In this document: positions 1 to 10,449 of the stretch, one piece after another
Position numbering within the stretch: position 1 is the stretch's first letter
Layout of the letters: the number at the start of each line of letters is the position of its first letter
Source of the DNA: Echinometra lucunter
Lineage: Eukaryota; Echinodermata; Echinoidea; Camarodonta; Echinometridae
Reading direction: 5' to 3'
Length of the DNA stretch: 64,000 bases
NCBI GenBank assembly: GCA_029962745.1
Contig: CM057169.1
Coordinates: 18,175,683 to 18,239,682 of the forward strand
Notes under the pieces: generated by a model
Databases searched by the model: none
Told to the model about the DNA's origin: nothing
What the model saw: only the letters and a program-made list of their open reading frames with translations
Made by a program: the position numbers and the translations under genes

Positions 1-30
1 GAGGAAATGCTTTGTCTTCAACCCCCACCA

Positions 31-1617
31 CCATGGGTGTCGATTTGTGTTCGCGGTTGGGGGGGGGGGGGGGATGACTGATGCCGAATATCCTCGACCG
101 CGGAGCAAAGCCACCGAGGATGTGGAGGTTCAAAAGTGAAGGATAGACTAATTAAGCGAGGGGGGGGGGGTGCAGGACCTGTTTTTGCTGCCCATATCTC
201 TGCATTATTAGTCTAATCTACCTTTCCTCCAATTAACCGCACAATTTTTTTTTCAAACAATATCGCAGAGGTACATCCTGGGACATCCTCATTACTTGAT
301 TGAGAGCTTTAGGGAATTGAACCTTTACTTACATCCCGCTTCTTATTTTGCAAGCGAGAAATTCCACTTTCTAGCTATAAAAGAAATGTTATTTGTCGTC
401 AAGGTAGTACACTCAAGCAATATAAGATGTTTGACTAATTCAGCACCTCACCCATGTCACTGGTCCAATTGTTTACCTTTCTAAACCACGCTATATTTCA
501 AATATCACAAGCGAGGGAGGCGAGATAGGGGAAAACACATTCCTTTAGTGATGCAGTGTTATTTTGTCATGAAAATCCCCTATAGGTCTATAAAATATCT
601 ACATTACATATTCGAGTAAGTGCAGCGAGTGAGGAATAAAAAATACATTCTTTGACTGCCTCAAAGGTATCTAATTTTTGATCACCTAATTGCCAAATAA
701 TGCTTTTCGGCGCATCTAAAACCATTTTGTTTTTATGAGCGAGCGTAGCGAGCTACCGACAAAACTCTGTTTCTTTCTAATAAAACGTAGGATTTCCACC
801 AAAATAAATTAAATGAATTTTATGATGTACCATTTTCCTGTGTTCTAGAAAAGCTTAACATCTCGCTGTAAACTTATACAATTTTCGGACATGTTGCTGA
901 GAGAATAAGAACGCTTCCCTACTGATCTTGTTTCTACATGTTCTATGAGCGAGCGGAGAGAGCGAGCGAGAAAGAGCTATTTTTTTTTAAAATATTAAGA
1001 ACAGCTAGGTTCTAGTGTACTGTTACTCCAATCATATGATTTTAATAACATACGTTTTATCAGCATCCCCCTTTCTGATAGGAATAGGCTACCGGTCACA
1101 GGACATTATCTCAGCATGAAAATTCTTCTGTCATTGGTCTTCTTCCCGTTCGACCTCGTGCAGTTATATCATAATATATACATGTATAACATTGGATAGA
1201 AAAACAAAATGCAAACCAGTTTCATTTCATAATAAACCCTGATCAACTGGCATTTATTAAGATAACAAAAGTAGAACAATAATAGCATACTATTATTTTG
1301 ATGGAAAAACAAGATGCAAACCGATTTGCTTCCATAAAGAAAGTATTATAACCTCATTGGTTGGGATACTTAAAATGCGAGCGAGCAAAGCGAGCGAGCG
1401 CTGAATACCTTTTCCTTTCCTTTAAAAAAAATGTTTCTTTGCTCTTTATTCTCTCCGTCTCTGTCTTCAGGTTTTTTTTTTCTCGGATTACAGGAGGCTA
1501 TGAAATTTTTATTTTTTTTCATGGTGAATTATTGGGGGAATGATTGTACAGACAATCCCCCCTGACCAAAATATTGGGGGATATAGCCCCCCATCCCCCC
1601 GGGATCGACACCCATGG
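31..1617. mobile_element. hAT-like non-autonomous element with GAGCGAGCG-type internal units
   Basis: A 14-bp inverted pair bounds the region: CCATGGGTGTCGAT at 31-44 and its reverse complement at 1604-1617. A poly-G tract follows the left end and C-rich runs precede the right end, as in the better-defined elements of this window. Inside are several copies of the GAGCGAGCG/AGCGAGCGAG motif, near 505, 625, 738, 950 and 1378. There is no transposase frame; the short frames here are not convincing genes. I could not define a target-site duplication, so the exact ends and the superfamily are inferred from resemblance to the elements at 38092-39678 and 43635-45299. Confidence 0.5.
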
Positions 1618-1684
1618 TCAGAAGGGAACACTTGGGATGCTGAGGGAGGCAAGTGAATTTATATAGGCTTAACCGGTACAAGAC

Positions 1685-2070
1685 AGGACGGGCGGTTGGG
1701 GGCTCCCGTGCGTCAAAGGACGCAATTGTCCGCAGCATCCATAACTGTCCGTAAGCGGACGCAAGTGTTTTGATACGTTTACTTGTGGATAATTGCGAAT
1801 ACTTACGGTGGACGCAAATGAACGCAAATGGACGGGAGGTAAAAATTTTTCCCGGATGGTCTGCGTCCAAGCTACGGATAGTTACGTTTAGTTACGGTTA
1901 CTTGCGTAAGTCTGCATCCGTGGCGACTCCCTGCGACTCCCTGCGAAATTTTGAAAATTTCAAAATTTTGCAGGCTTGGCGTCGTAATTTTGCATTCACT
2001 GCGGATTCCTGCGTCCGTGCTGCGTCCACTTATCCGTATCTATCCGCGGCGGACATAACTCAACGTAAGC
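1685..2070. repeat. Short-motif interspersed repeat rich in GGACGCAA
   Basis: The motif GGACGCAA and its reverse complement TTGCGTCC recur many times in both orientations through this stretch, mixed with variants such as TCCGTAAGCGGACGCAA. The pattern resembles the TCCGCAATAC-rich interior of the TTAA-flanked element at 33729-34914. Open frames across it are by-products of the repeat. No ends were defined. Confidence 0.4.
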
Positions 2071-2179
2071 GACTGTGTGACTGGAGCATTGAAGGGGTTA
2101 AACCTTTGTCGAGTTGCGTTAGGCCTGCAGCTACATACATTCTGCAAAGTACAAGTAGGCCTATCTATTTTTTAATAGA

Positions 2180-2420
2180 ACAGGCCAATGGTATATTAAA
2201 AGCTTCATTGCAATCATATCTTTGTCATCATTAAACAGGATGACAATGTTCATCCTGTTTGTCAGAGAGGCTTCCGGAGCTCTGCAATGTTCATCCAAGT
2301 AAGTAAACGCAGAAGTGAAAACTTCTTGTTATTCTACGTATTCAATGCATGAAACCACTAGTTTCATCTCACAGATTTATTTATACAAGCATCAAACATC
2401 CACTCATATCGTACCAGAAG
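2180..2420 (-). other. Lectin intron 1-like remnant
   Basis: The stretch resembles part of intron 1 of lectin A (about 12065-12290) and of C and D (about 37970-38090 and 59935-60090, reverse complemented). Shared landmarks are AAGCTTAATTG-like sequence, an ATCCTGTTTGTCGGAGA-like block, CTTCCGGAGCTCTGCAATGTT and GCATGAAACCAC. It is probably the relic of another, minus-strand lectin block, whose exon 1 would have to lie between here and 3680, partly inside the assembly gap. No lectin exon is visible in the sequenced part. Confidence 0.5.
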
Positions 2421-2639
2421 TGCTAGTAGTTTTGGAATCAATATACCAAGATGTAGAACTGAAAAGGGAAAGAAAAGAATATCATTCGATCGTCCAAACT
2501 CGATTAGAATGACAACATCCATAAAATCCTTCATTTCGTCATACTGGCGAGTACACAGATCTTAACTTCAGGTTTACAATAATTAACACTGCAAACTTTG
2601 TCAAACTGTTCGTATCCTATTTGTATCTTGATGTATACT

Positions 2640-2726
2640 CTTTCTACAGGGCCCTCTGGGAGAACAGTGCATGTCACTGAAGAGGCTACCCTTAATAAAT
2701 AAGACTTAATAATAATGATGATGATG

Positions 2727-2780
<54 letters not shown>

Positions 2781-2840
2781 GTAATAATAATTATAATAAT
2801 AATAATAATAATAATGATGATAATAATAATGATAATAATA
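2640..2840. repeat. Retroposon-like tail followed by a (TAA)n microsatellite
   Basis: A short non-coding segment with CCCTCTGGGAGAACAGTG and CTTAATAAATAAGACTTAATAA leads into an imperfect TAA/TGA trinucleotide run at about 2706-2840, which ends at the assembly gap. The arrangement suggests the 3' end of a retroposon with a simple-repeat tail, but the body was not recognised. The preceding 2420-2640 shows no gene. Confidence 0.45.
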
Positions 2841-3340
2841 NNNNNNNNNNNNNNNNNNNNNNNNNNNNNNNNNNNNNNNNNNNNNNNNNNNNNNNNNNNN
2901 NNNNNNNNNNNNNNNNNNNNNNNNNNNNNNNNNNNNNNNNNNNNNNNNNNNNNNNNNNNNNNNNNNNNNNNNNNNNNNNNNNNNNNNNNNNNNNNNNNNN
3001 NNNNNNNNNNNNNNNNNNNNNNNNNNNNNNNNNNNNNNNNNNNNNNNNNNNNNNNNNNNNNNNNNNNNNNNNNNNNNNNNNNNNNNNNNNNNNNNNNNNN
3101 NNNNNNNNNNNNNNNNNNNNNNNNNNNNNNNNNNNNNNNNNNNNNNNNNNNNNNNNNNNNNNNNNNNNNNNNNNNNNNNNNNNNNNNNNNNNNNNNNNNN
3201 NNNNNNNNNNNNNNNNNNNNNNNNNNNNNNNNNNNNNNNNNNNNNNNNNNNNNNNNNNNNNNNNNNNNNNNNNNNNNNNNNNNNNNNNNNNNNNNNNNNN
3301 NNNNNNNNNNNNNNNNNNNNNNNNNNNNNNNNNNNNNNNN
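2841..3340. other. Assembly gap of 500 N
   Basis: Exactly 500 unknown bases, a conventional placeholder length, between a TAA microsatellite and a poly-G/GA tract. True length and content are unknown. Confidence 0.99.
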
Positions 3341-3409
3341 GGGGGGGGGGGGAGGAGAGAGAAGTTACATGGCGCGATTGCAGTGACGATGAGGCTTATG
3401 TGGTTATGT

Positions 3410-3679
3410 TATGGTGGCTTGCGTCCCGGTCACGAGTTTCGCATTCCGGGTCATGAATTTCGCATCCCAGGTCATGAATTTAGCATCCCGGGTGCTGAAC
3501 TTCGCATCACGGGTCCTGAATTTTGCATCCCACAACATGAATTTCGCATCACGGGTCCTGAACTTCGCGTCACGGGTCATAAATTTCGCGCCACGGGTCG
3601 CGAATTTCGCGACTGGGGCGCAATGTTGGACGCGAAATTCACGTCGCACGTGACCGGTTGTTACTTCAGGGCCACCATA
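3410..3679 (+). mobile_element. TA-flanked MITE with internal ~22-bp minisatellite (copy 1)
   Basis: The ends are TATGGTGGC and GCCACCATA. Inside is an array of about nine diverged units of roughly 21-22 bp of the type GGTCATGAATTTCGCATCCC. Related copies lie at 31494-31873 and 50076-50345. The sequence to the right (TATGTTGCTTTGATTTCGAT) matches that beside the copy at 50076. A TA target duplication is compatible with Tc1/mariner-type insertion, but there is no transposase. The array happens to be open in several frames on both strands, which is a composition effect. Confidence 0.65.
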
Positions 3680-3925
3680 TTATGTTGCTTTGATTTCGAT
3701 GACGGAATACACCGGAATTTCCGTCTTTAATTCTAAGTATTTTGTGTTCGCTTTCAGAGGCCTTCTTTATTTTCCATTTGTTTTGATTGAAACAATTAAA
3801 TTGACACCTTAACCCCTTCTTGAGTATCAGAAAGAAATCAAAACCTCTTTGGAGATAACAGGAACTTCCGTCTTTATATTGAGATGTTTCGTTTTCCTCT
3901 GTCATGTTTTTTGAAAGTCTCGGAT
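3680..3925 (-). other. Lectin 5'-flank-like sequence (orphan)
   Basis: The segment starting GATTTCGATGACGGAATACACCGG and running through GGAACTTCCGTCTTTATATTG is similar to the 5' flank of lectin B (about 30815-31030) and to 50346-50570. Its orientation fits a minus-strand lectin exon 1 to the left, where the TA-flanked MITE and the gap now lie. It is inferred to be part of a further lectin block; no coding exon is seen. Confidence 0.5.
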
Positions 3926-3994
3926 TTCTAAAAAGAAAAAAAAGAGGAGAGAGAGAGTATGTCAGAGAATGAGAAATAAAGAAACAGAAAGGGA

Positions 3995-4029
<35 letters not shown>

Positions 4030-5037
4030 GGGAGAGAGGGGGGATGTCACGTGGTGCGATTGATGTAACGGACATTGCAAACAGTTCTTTAAAATGGGGA
4101 AAATTGTTTACTATAGCCATTAGGAATTTGAATATACTATAGACAGGCCTTAGAGAAACCGCCTTCTTAACCTGCCTATATTACTTAAATGGATGTTGTA
4201 TGGCAATATCGATTTAAGCAGATGAATGAATGAATTGATTGATTAATAATTATTCATGTTTGATATTTATAGAGGGTGGCACATTGCAAAAATAATGACG
4301 GTCTTCCATGAGACGCCGTTTGGTAACTATTCAACACCAATCATCATGGACGAGCGACCAAAAGCAACACCATCTGGACAACCACCGAAAACACCCGACC
4401 ACGCACGCCCGCCCACACACCCTCACCCCACAAACCCTAGTCTAAATCTGGATGTATGTAGAGATTTTTTCCTTACCGTGCAGGGCACGGTTGTAACAGA
4501 GAAGCAGAGGAGAGAACCCCCCCCCAAAAAAAAAAAAAAAAAAAAAAAAAAATCGTCCAGAACTAGACTACCCAAAACCCTCCTTATGCGCACACACGTA
4601 CACACGCACACCCTTTCACGAGCACCAACCCCTTCCATCCCCATTCGAAAATTTTAAAAAATCGCTCCGCCACCCAATCCGACCCATCCCAGCCATACCA
4701 CAAGCGATTCTGCGAACCCAGCCCCCAAAGCCAATGGGTTGAAAATAAATCTCCCAAGACAGGGCCCCCACCAATTAAAAACATTACACAAGACCTTTTT
4801 CTGAACTTTATCCTTATCTCCATTCGAAATAAACTTGAAAATATTGTATTCAACTTTTGGAAGAAGGAATGAGGTATTCTGATACAGAGAACCGAGAAAA
4901 GGTATATCAACGGACATGACCGAGGCAGCACTAGAGAATTCTCATTCTCCAGCAAATGGTTTGCTCATTTCCTTTCAATTTCTCTTTGTAATTAAAATAA
5001 AACTTTAAATAAACATTTAAAGAAGAATGAAACCGTG
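3926..5037. other. No recognisable gene; (GA)n and homopolymer tracts
   Basis: GA-rich microsatellite occupies about 3936-4043, followed by a sequence like the GATGTCACGTGGTGCGATTG unit found beside the TA-flanked MITEs. A C/A homopolymer run lies at about 4517-4551. The open frames between 4256 and 4957 on both strands are low-complexity or overlap each other and show no known domain. Confidence 0.5.
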
Positions 5038-5039
5038 GG

Positions 5040-5537
5040 GAAAATCAATTTCAATGACAAGAGAGGATAGAGAGAAGCAATTAAAGAAGAAGAAGAAGAA
5101 GAAAAAAAAAAAACAGTTCCATCAAAATCAGTTACGAATTGAGAAAGTTATGAAAGTTTGAAAAGTCTCAATGCACTTTCTATGGCGATCCTCAAATTGG
5201 CAATGTTGCTTCAAAATGGCAGGTTTAGAAGGCCAACTCTCCATACGTTTTGTACACAAATTTTATTTCCCCCCCCCCCCATTATCTTTCAAGGTGCAGC
5301 TTGTCTCCTTCTTAGCTCCAGATATATCATGGGAAAATGTATTTGACACAACATTATGTTGAGTTCATAATGTTCACAAAGAGACAAGCAGCACCTTTAG
5401 AAATAATAGAGAAAACCGGCCTTTTTAAAGCAACATTGCCAATTTGAGGATCGCCACAGAAAGTAACTTTAGACTTTTCAAACTTCCATTACTTTCTAAT
5501 TTCGTCACCGATTTTTTTATGTAACTTTTTAAAATTG

Positions 5538-5579
<42 letters not shown>

Positions 5580-5600
5580 TTCTTTTCATTCCCCATTCTC
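5040..5600. mobile_element. Unclassified element with long imperfect inverted repeats
   Basis: Sequence around 5145-5210 (GAAAGTTTGAAAAGTCTC, then GCGATCCTCAAATTGGCAAT) recurs in reverse complement at about 5433-5490. Outer parts also pair loosely. The arms flank an AT-rich middle with an internal ACAAGCTGCACCTT-type short inverted repeat. Coding capacity is nil. The long inverted arms suggest a foldback or MITE-like element; ends are approximate. A (CT)n run lies at about 5539-5573. Confidence 0.45.
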
Positions 5601-5604
5601 CTTT

Positions 5605-5940
5605 AAAGGTAGTAGCCCACATTTGCAAGTGGCAACCAATCTGCACAAAAGTTTTCTTTAGATTGCTTTAAGCCACAGAAAAACACCTGTAAAGTTTTAG
5701 ATCCCAGTACATTCCCGTTTAGGATTGAGAAGGGAATATTTAAACATAAATTTTGTTTTGTAAAGGCGTCTTCCTTATGCCTTAAGTGTAAAACCATTCA
5801 TCTTTCACTTGTTCTTTGGAATATTGTTGTAAATTTGATAATAGGATAGTTTACATTATTACCCATCATTTAAAATTGAAATAAGATTATCCCTCTTCAA
5901 ATTCTGAAACAATATTGTGCAAATGTGGGCTACTACCATT
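5605..5940. mobile_element. MITE with 19-bp perfect terminal inverted repeats
   Basis: GGTAGTAGCCCACATTTGC at 5608-5626 is matched exactly by its reverse complement at 5919-5937. The 330-bp interior has no credible frame. Flanks are TTTAAA on the left and ATTAAAG on the right, so the target duplication is short and uncertain. It abuts the 3' part of the L1-type LINE relic to the right. Confidence 0.65.
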
Positions 5941-5945
5941 AAAGA

Positions 5946-8900
5946 AAATTGACCCCTAAACATTTGAACTGACTGAAATTTTCCATGAAACACCGCGACC
6001 GATATAGGGAAAATCTTAGCAACCTATTTCAGTTTTACTAAAATTAATTATACACCCAGAATACTGGCCAAATTTGAATAAAATTTCAAAAAGTTAAGAA
6101 AATGAATTATCTGAACCAGCTAAGATACACACAGAATCATTAGCAAATACGACGATTTTTAACCTCTTTATTGTTACTATAATACCTTTAATTGATCATT
6201 TGGAAGTATAGAATTAAAGAGCATCCATGATATAAATAACAAGCAAAAAAGATATGGGGAAATTGGGCATCCTTGAAAAATACTTCTTTATATGCGTTCA
6301 GTTAGGAAACCATTATTAATTACATGTCTCCGTCCGGAGACATGTAATGACATAAAGTCTTATTGAAAATCAATAAACTCTTGGCCAAAGTTGAATTGTT
6401 TCCAGGTTTGAAACAAAAGAAATTATGAGAAATTCTTTCTCAATATCAATCAACAAAACAGAGCCTGGAATATCAGTTGACTCGGGTATCGTACAATATC
6501 CAACACTAAACCAGAATATAAAACCAGATTGGTCAGTGTCAGTAACATCATGTATGCAACGTTTAAGAACACTTGGCTAAAATTTTATAGTCCGTGTCAA
6601 TATAGGGCGACAGTTTTGTTGTTGTTGTTTTCATGAAAAGGATCTTTATCCTTAGGCAGGAGAGTAATTACTCCATTTGCTCTGAGGAGGACAGCATTCC
6701 ATTAGGTACGGAAAAATTATAGGAGCTTATCAATATATCACAAATATTAGGCCAAAATACAACATAAAATTCGACAGGAAAACCATTAATACAGGAGTTT
6801 TAAAATTCCATCAGGATAAATAAGTCTCCTTCCTTACAACTTGAAGCCTATAAATATTTTTTATATCAACCTCTATTTTCTAAACATCAAAAAATGTTTA
6901 GAACCTTTCTCCCCTTCTTCTAACGACCTTACTCTGGATCTTATAATCATACCCTTTGTTTCGTAATCATAAATTGTATTCAATTTGTCTTCAAGTTCTT
7001 CTAACTGTGTAAGAAAAACATCATTAGCAGAAGATAAACTATAAATTTTGTGATCTAATCCTATCAATGTCTCATACAAGTTTTTTTTTCACTATTTCTT
7101 TCTTTCTTTTTCCTAGGAAAATACTAAATATATACCCCTGTAATGTAAGACTTAAGTGAACCCCTCAAAATATTGGGGTAACAGTCGTAATTTTGTTGAT
7201 TTTCATTAATTTTCTAATAGTCTCTATAATTCAATCAACAAAAGCTGAATCATTGTGAAAATAATGGCAATACAATTTCCAGAAAACCCATACCCCTTCT
7301 TGGGATTATCATTAAATGCAATCCTTACAACTGAATGATCAGATTGTAATTCCAATGAGCATTTGGGAAGACAAACAATTATCTAAAAATTTACTAGAAA
7401 TCAATAAAACATTATGCAGTCAAAACTATGGGAGTATTGATTTCTCGTATATTGCCTTATATTGGGATGAAAATGTCTCCATACATCAACCAAAAAATAT
7501 TCTTCCAGAGTAAGGGAAAACATTTCACTATTTTTATTATTTTAATGTTGTGATCTAGTGCCTTGATAATCTAAAGGGCTAATCACAGAATTAAAATAGC
7601 TGTCTACAATAAAGATAGGGCTATAATTATCTGCAAAATTATTTTGCAGAAAATGTGGGTCATCATCATTGGGTGCATATACCAGGGTCATTATGGAGGT
7701 CATTAAATATTCCTTTCAAAATTGAAAATTTACCTTCTGAATCACGGAATAAAGAAGGAACCTTTGATGAAATAGAACCAAAATAACTATAACATTCAAG
7801 CCACATACACTGTTTACAAAATGTACCCCAAAGAAAATAATAAAAAAACAAAAAAACAAAAACTCAGAAGTACACAATCTGCCACAACAACAAAAAGTGG
7901 CATCGGAAGAAACAGTAATTATAATATAAAAAAATAGGCAAACAAATATAACACATATACAAATACATATACAAACACACTGAGACGCTATTGCATAGGA
8001 TAGAATGCAGAGCCTCAAATCAAGTAACAGCTCTGCATCAAGCAGCAACTTGTCCAAAATTTCTACAAACCAGCTACAACAAGCTATCCGAAAAACCAAA
8101 GGTGCAGGACACAAGGCTAAAAATACTAAACATAAATTATTAAGACAGCAAAGCATCTTCTACAGATTTAATAGGACTCCAAAACAGACACAGAATAAAT
8201 TCAAGCACAGTTATTCCTGACGTGACTATATACATAAAAATGCATAGAATAAAATAAGACAACGAGAAAGCTCATAGTTGGAAGAAAAATTACATGAATA
8301 AATAATGTATATAAAGTGGCAAGTCAAACAAGGACACAAACATCCTTGCAACTCCAACTTCATAGGTCTCATTTACAAGTGAACACTGTTTTTAAGCTTC
8401 CGTTTTTACAGGTCTATGTATATTTTTGAGGAGAGTGTGTTCACAGAACTGTTATTTATTTAACAATGACGACATTTCATACCGGCGTGCTCTAACTTTG
8501 TCTGATACAGGAAGAAGGGTGACTTGAATGTTTGAAGTGATGCATTTTCTCCTTCCGCCATGTCCGCGTTGCGAAAAATCTTCGGCCACAGTTTCTTACC
8601 AGGAATTTTATAACCTTGACACCCTTCTTGTCAGCGTAGGATATGAATCTCACATGTATGATCCTTGCCTTCAGTGGCTTATTCTGGCTATCTGGGGAGC
8701 CTTTCATGAAGTGTCTTATCAGTGATTTTTACCAACAATTGTTATAAGCTACTGAATCCTTGCATCTGATAGGCTGAGAGCAAATGAATTTGTCAGATTG
8801 GTCAGTAGAAATCACTGACGAGACACTTCATGAAACGCTCCCCTGTATGTTTTGGTTTTGGAGCAGAGGGGGTTCAATGACACATAGGCCCCGTTTCATA

Positions 8901-9450
8901 AAACTTGTTATCAGTAACAACAACCACATTTCTATGACAAATTTGCTCTCAGCCAATCAGATGCAAGGATTTTAGTAGTTTGTAACAATTACTGTTGTTA
9001 TTGATAAGTTTTTATGAAACACGAACCTAGCCTGTCAATCGAGTTGTCAGAAGAAGAAAGACCCCAAATTCCCGCAGAATCTAATTGTCAGGAACGGTTA
9101 CATTATCCATTGAACATAGGGCCCTGTTTTTTGCGAACGCCGTGAAGAATGAGGTTGTTCCTCCTCCCCCTTTATCAAGCAGATAACTGTTGTATTCTTC
9201 AATTTTTAAATTTCTTCCTCTAAATCGAAGATCTATTTATTATGCCAAAATCTTCTCTTCTGGGCCAGAAATAAGGGCAGAAAGCTCACTAACTTTTCTC
9301 ATTTTGAGAGCTTCACTGTGTTTCTCGATTGAGGCGTGACTCGAAACCTTCGAAAAAAAAGGCTTCGTGAACCAAGCTGCATGGGGGAGATTCTCCTGGC
9401 GTCGTTCAATAGGACTTCGTTTCGGGTGATGTTCGTTATGCCGAAACACG
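5946..9450 (-). pseudogene. Degenerate L1/Tx1-type LINE (ORF1 and ORF2 relics)
   Basis: Read on the minus strand, the relic starts near 9450 with a charged coiled-coil-like ORF1 piece and an ORF1 C-terminal piece (8492-8707, containing ARIIHVRFISYADKKGV, as in L1 ORF1 RNA-binding regions). It continues with the C-terminal half of an AP-type endonuclease near 7330-7660 (FNSVISPLDYQGTRSQ, then LVDVWRHFHP). Next comes the linker RSRVRSLEEGEKGSKHF (6873-7079), typical just upstream of L1 reverse transcriptase. Broken transcriptase motifs follow to about 5950: LLPKDKDP-like sequence, DQSGF, QGCPISPYLF and a decayed FADD box reading FAND. Many stops and frameshifts make it dead. It lies downstream of lectin A, and a homologous relic lies downstream of lectin C. 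Confidence 0.75.
8690..9040. mobile_element. Two adjacent GTTTCATGAA/GTTTCATAAA-type MITEs
   Basis: Within the LINE relic, 8692-8852 is bounded by GGGGAGCCTTTCATGAAGTG and its reverse complement CACTTCATGAAACGCTCCCC. A second unit from about 8888 starts CCCCGTTTCATAAAACTTG and ends near 9025 with AAGTTTTTATGAAAC. Related elements are at 33317-33469, 32959-33286 and 43290-43610. They are non-coding. Confidence 0.6.
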
Positions 9451-9735
9451 CAAATTGCGTTTACCTAGATGTTCGTTAGTCTGAAAATGAAAAAAAAAAA
9501 AAGAAGAAAAAAAAAAAAAAGGTTCGTTAATCCAAACATTTGTGGCGTTCTTCCGAAGGTTCGTTAGTCCGAAAATGAAATATCTAACGAACTAATTTCA
9601 TTTTCGGATTAACGAACCTTCGGAATAACGAACCTTATTTCGTTTTCGGATTAACGAACCTTCGGAATAAAGAACCTGCAGGATAACGAACCCTCAAAAT
9701 AAACGAGCCTTCGGAATAACGAACTGTAACCATTG
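9450..9735. repeat. Array of GGTTCGTTA / TCCGAAAATGAAAT motifs
   Basis: GGTTCGTTA, CCGAAGGTTCG and TCCGAAAATGAAAT recur many times in both orientations. An equivalent block lies at 42603-42925, at the mirror-image place downstream of lectin C, so both are part of the duplicated lectin block. There is no coding potential. The alternating orientation makes the region able to fold on itself. Confidence 0.6.
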
Positions 9736-10128
9736 GTTTCGAGCCCTTACTACTTGAAGTACACGAGTCCATATCATCGGGGCGGGGAGGGGTACATCAC
9801 CGAGCGGAGAGGAATCCTGAGCAAAGGGACTCCTGCTGTCACTGACAATCTACTATGTTTTCCTTTTTTCCGGGAAAAGAAGGTGCTTCCAAGATTCAGG
9901 TTTGGTTGCCATGATTCACAGTATAGTTACGTACACAGCCGACTTCAGCAGGGAAATAGTGTTTACTTATTTTTAGAAGTGGATTGCTAAGTAAAATTTA
10001 ATGCTGAAAACGACGTCAAATGGGCCTTTTTGGTACCCTTTGTAAAATTCATGTTATTTCTGTAAAATTCTGATTTTGACTATATGGGACACGCAATGGA
10101 CCGGCGCATTCAAACAGCTACTGACGTG

Positions 10129-10368
10129 CTACCTTGCTGGAAGTTTGCAGACGAAATAACGTCCGTTTCCACAACCTGAATCATTCCACTTATTTCCATA
10201 ATCACTTCTAATCTGTCCACAATCCTCCAGTGATCGCCAGTTGTCTGGTTGATTTGGTGCCCAGTTTGTGAAGTTATACCCGGTGCCGTCGGACCATTGG
10301 AAATGGCCTTCAGTAGAAGTATCGTGCGCGCCAATCCACATCGTGCTTGCACCCCACTAAAAAGGAGA

Positions 10369-10449
<81 letters not shown>

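Noticed and set aside
2715..3386. 223-residue frame through the first gap, and frames through the second gap at 49435-50122
   Set aside because: They consist of microsatellite translation plus unknown bases.
3383..3730. Overlapping open frames on both strands with repeated HEFRIPG or AKFMTRD patterns (also 31709-31903 and 50049-50384)
   Set aside because: They arise from a ~22-bp minisatellite inside a MITE that happens to lack stops in several frames on both strands. There is no start context, conservation or domain.
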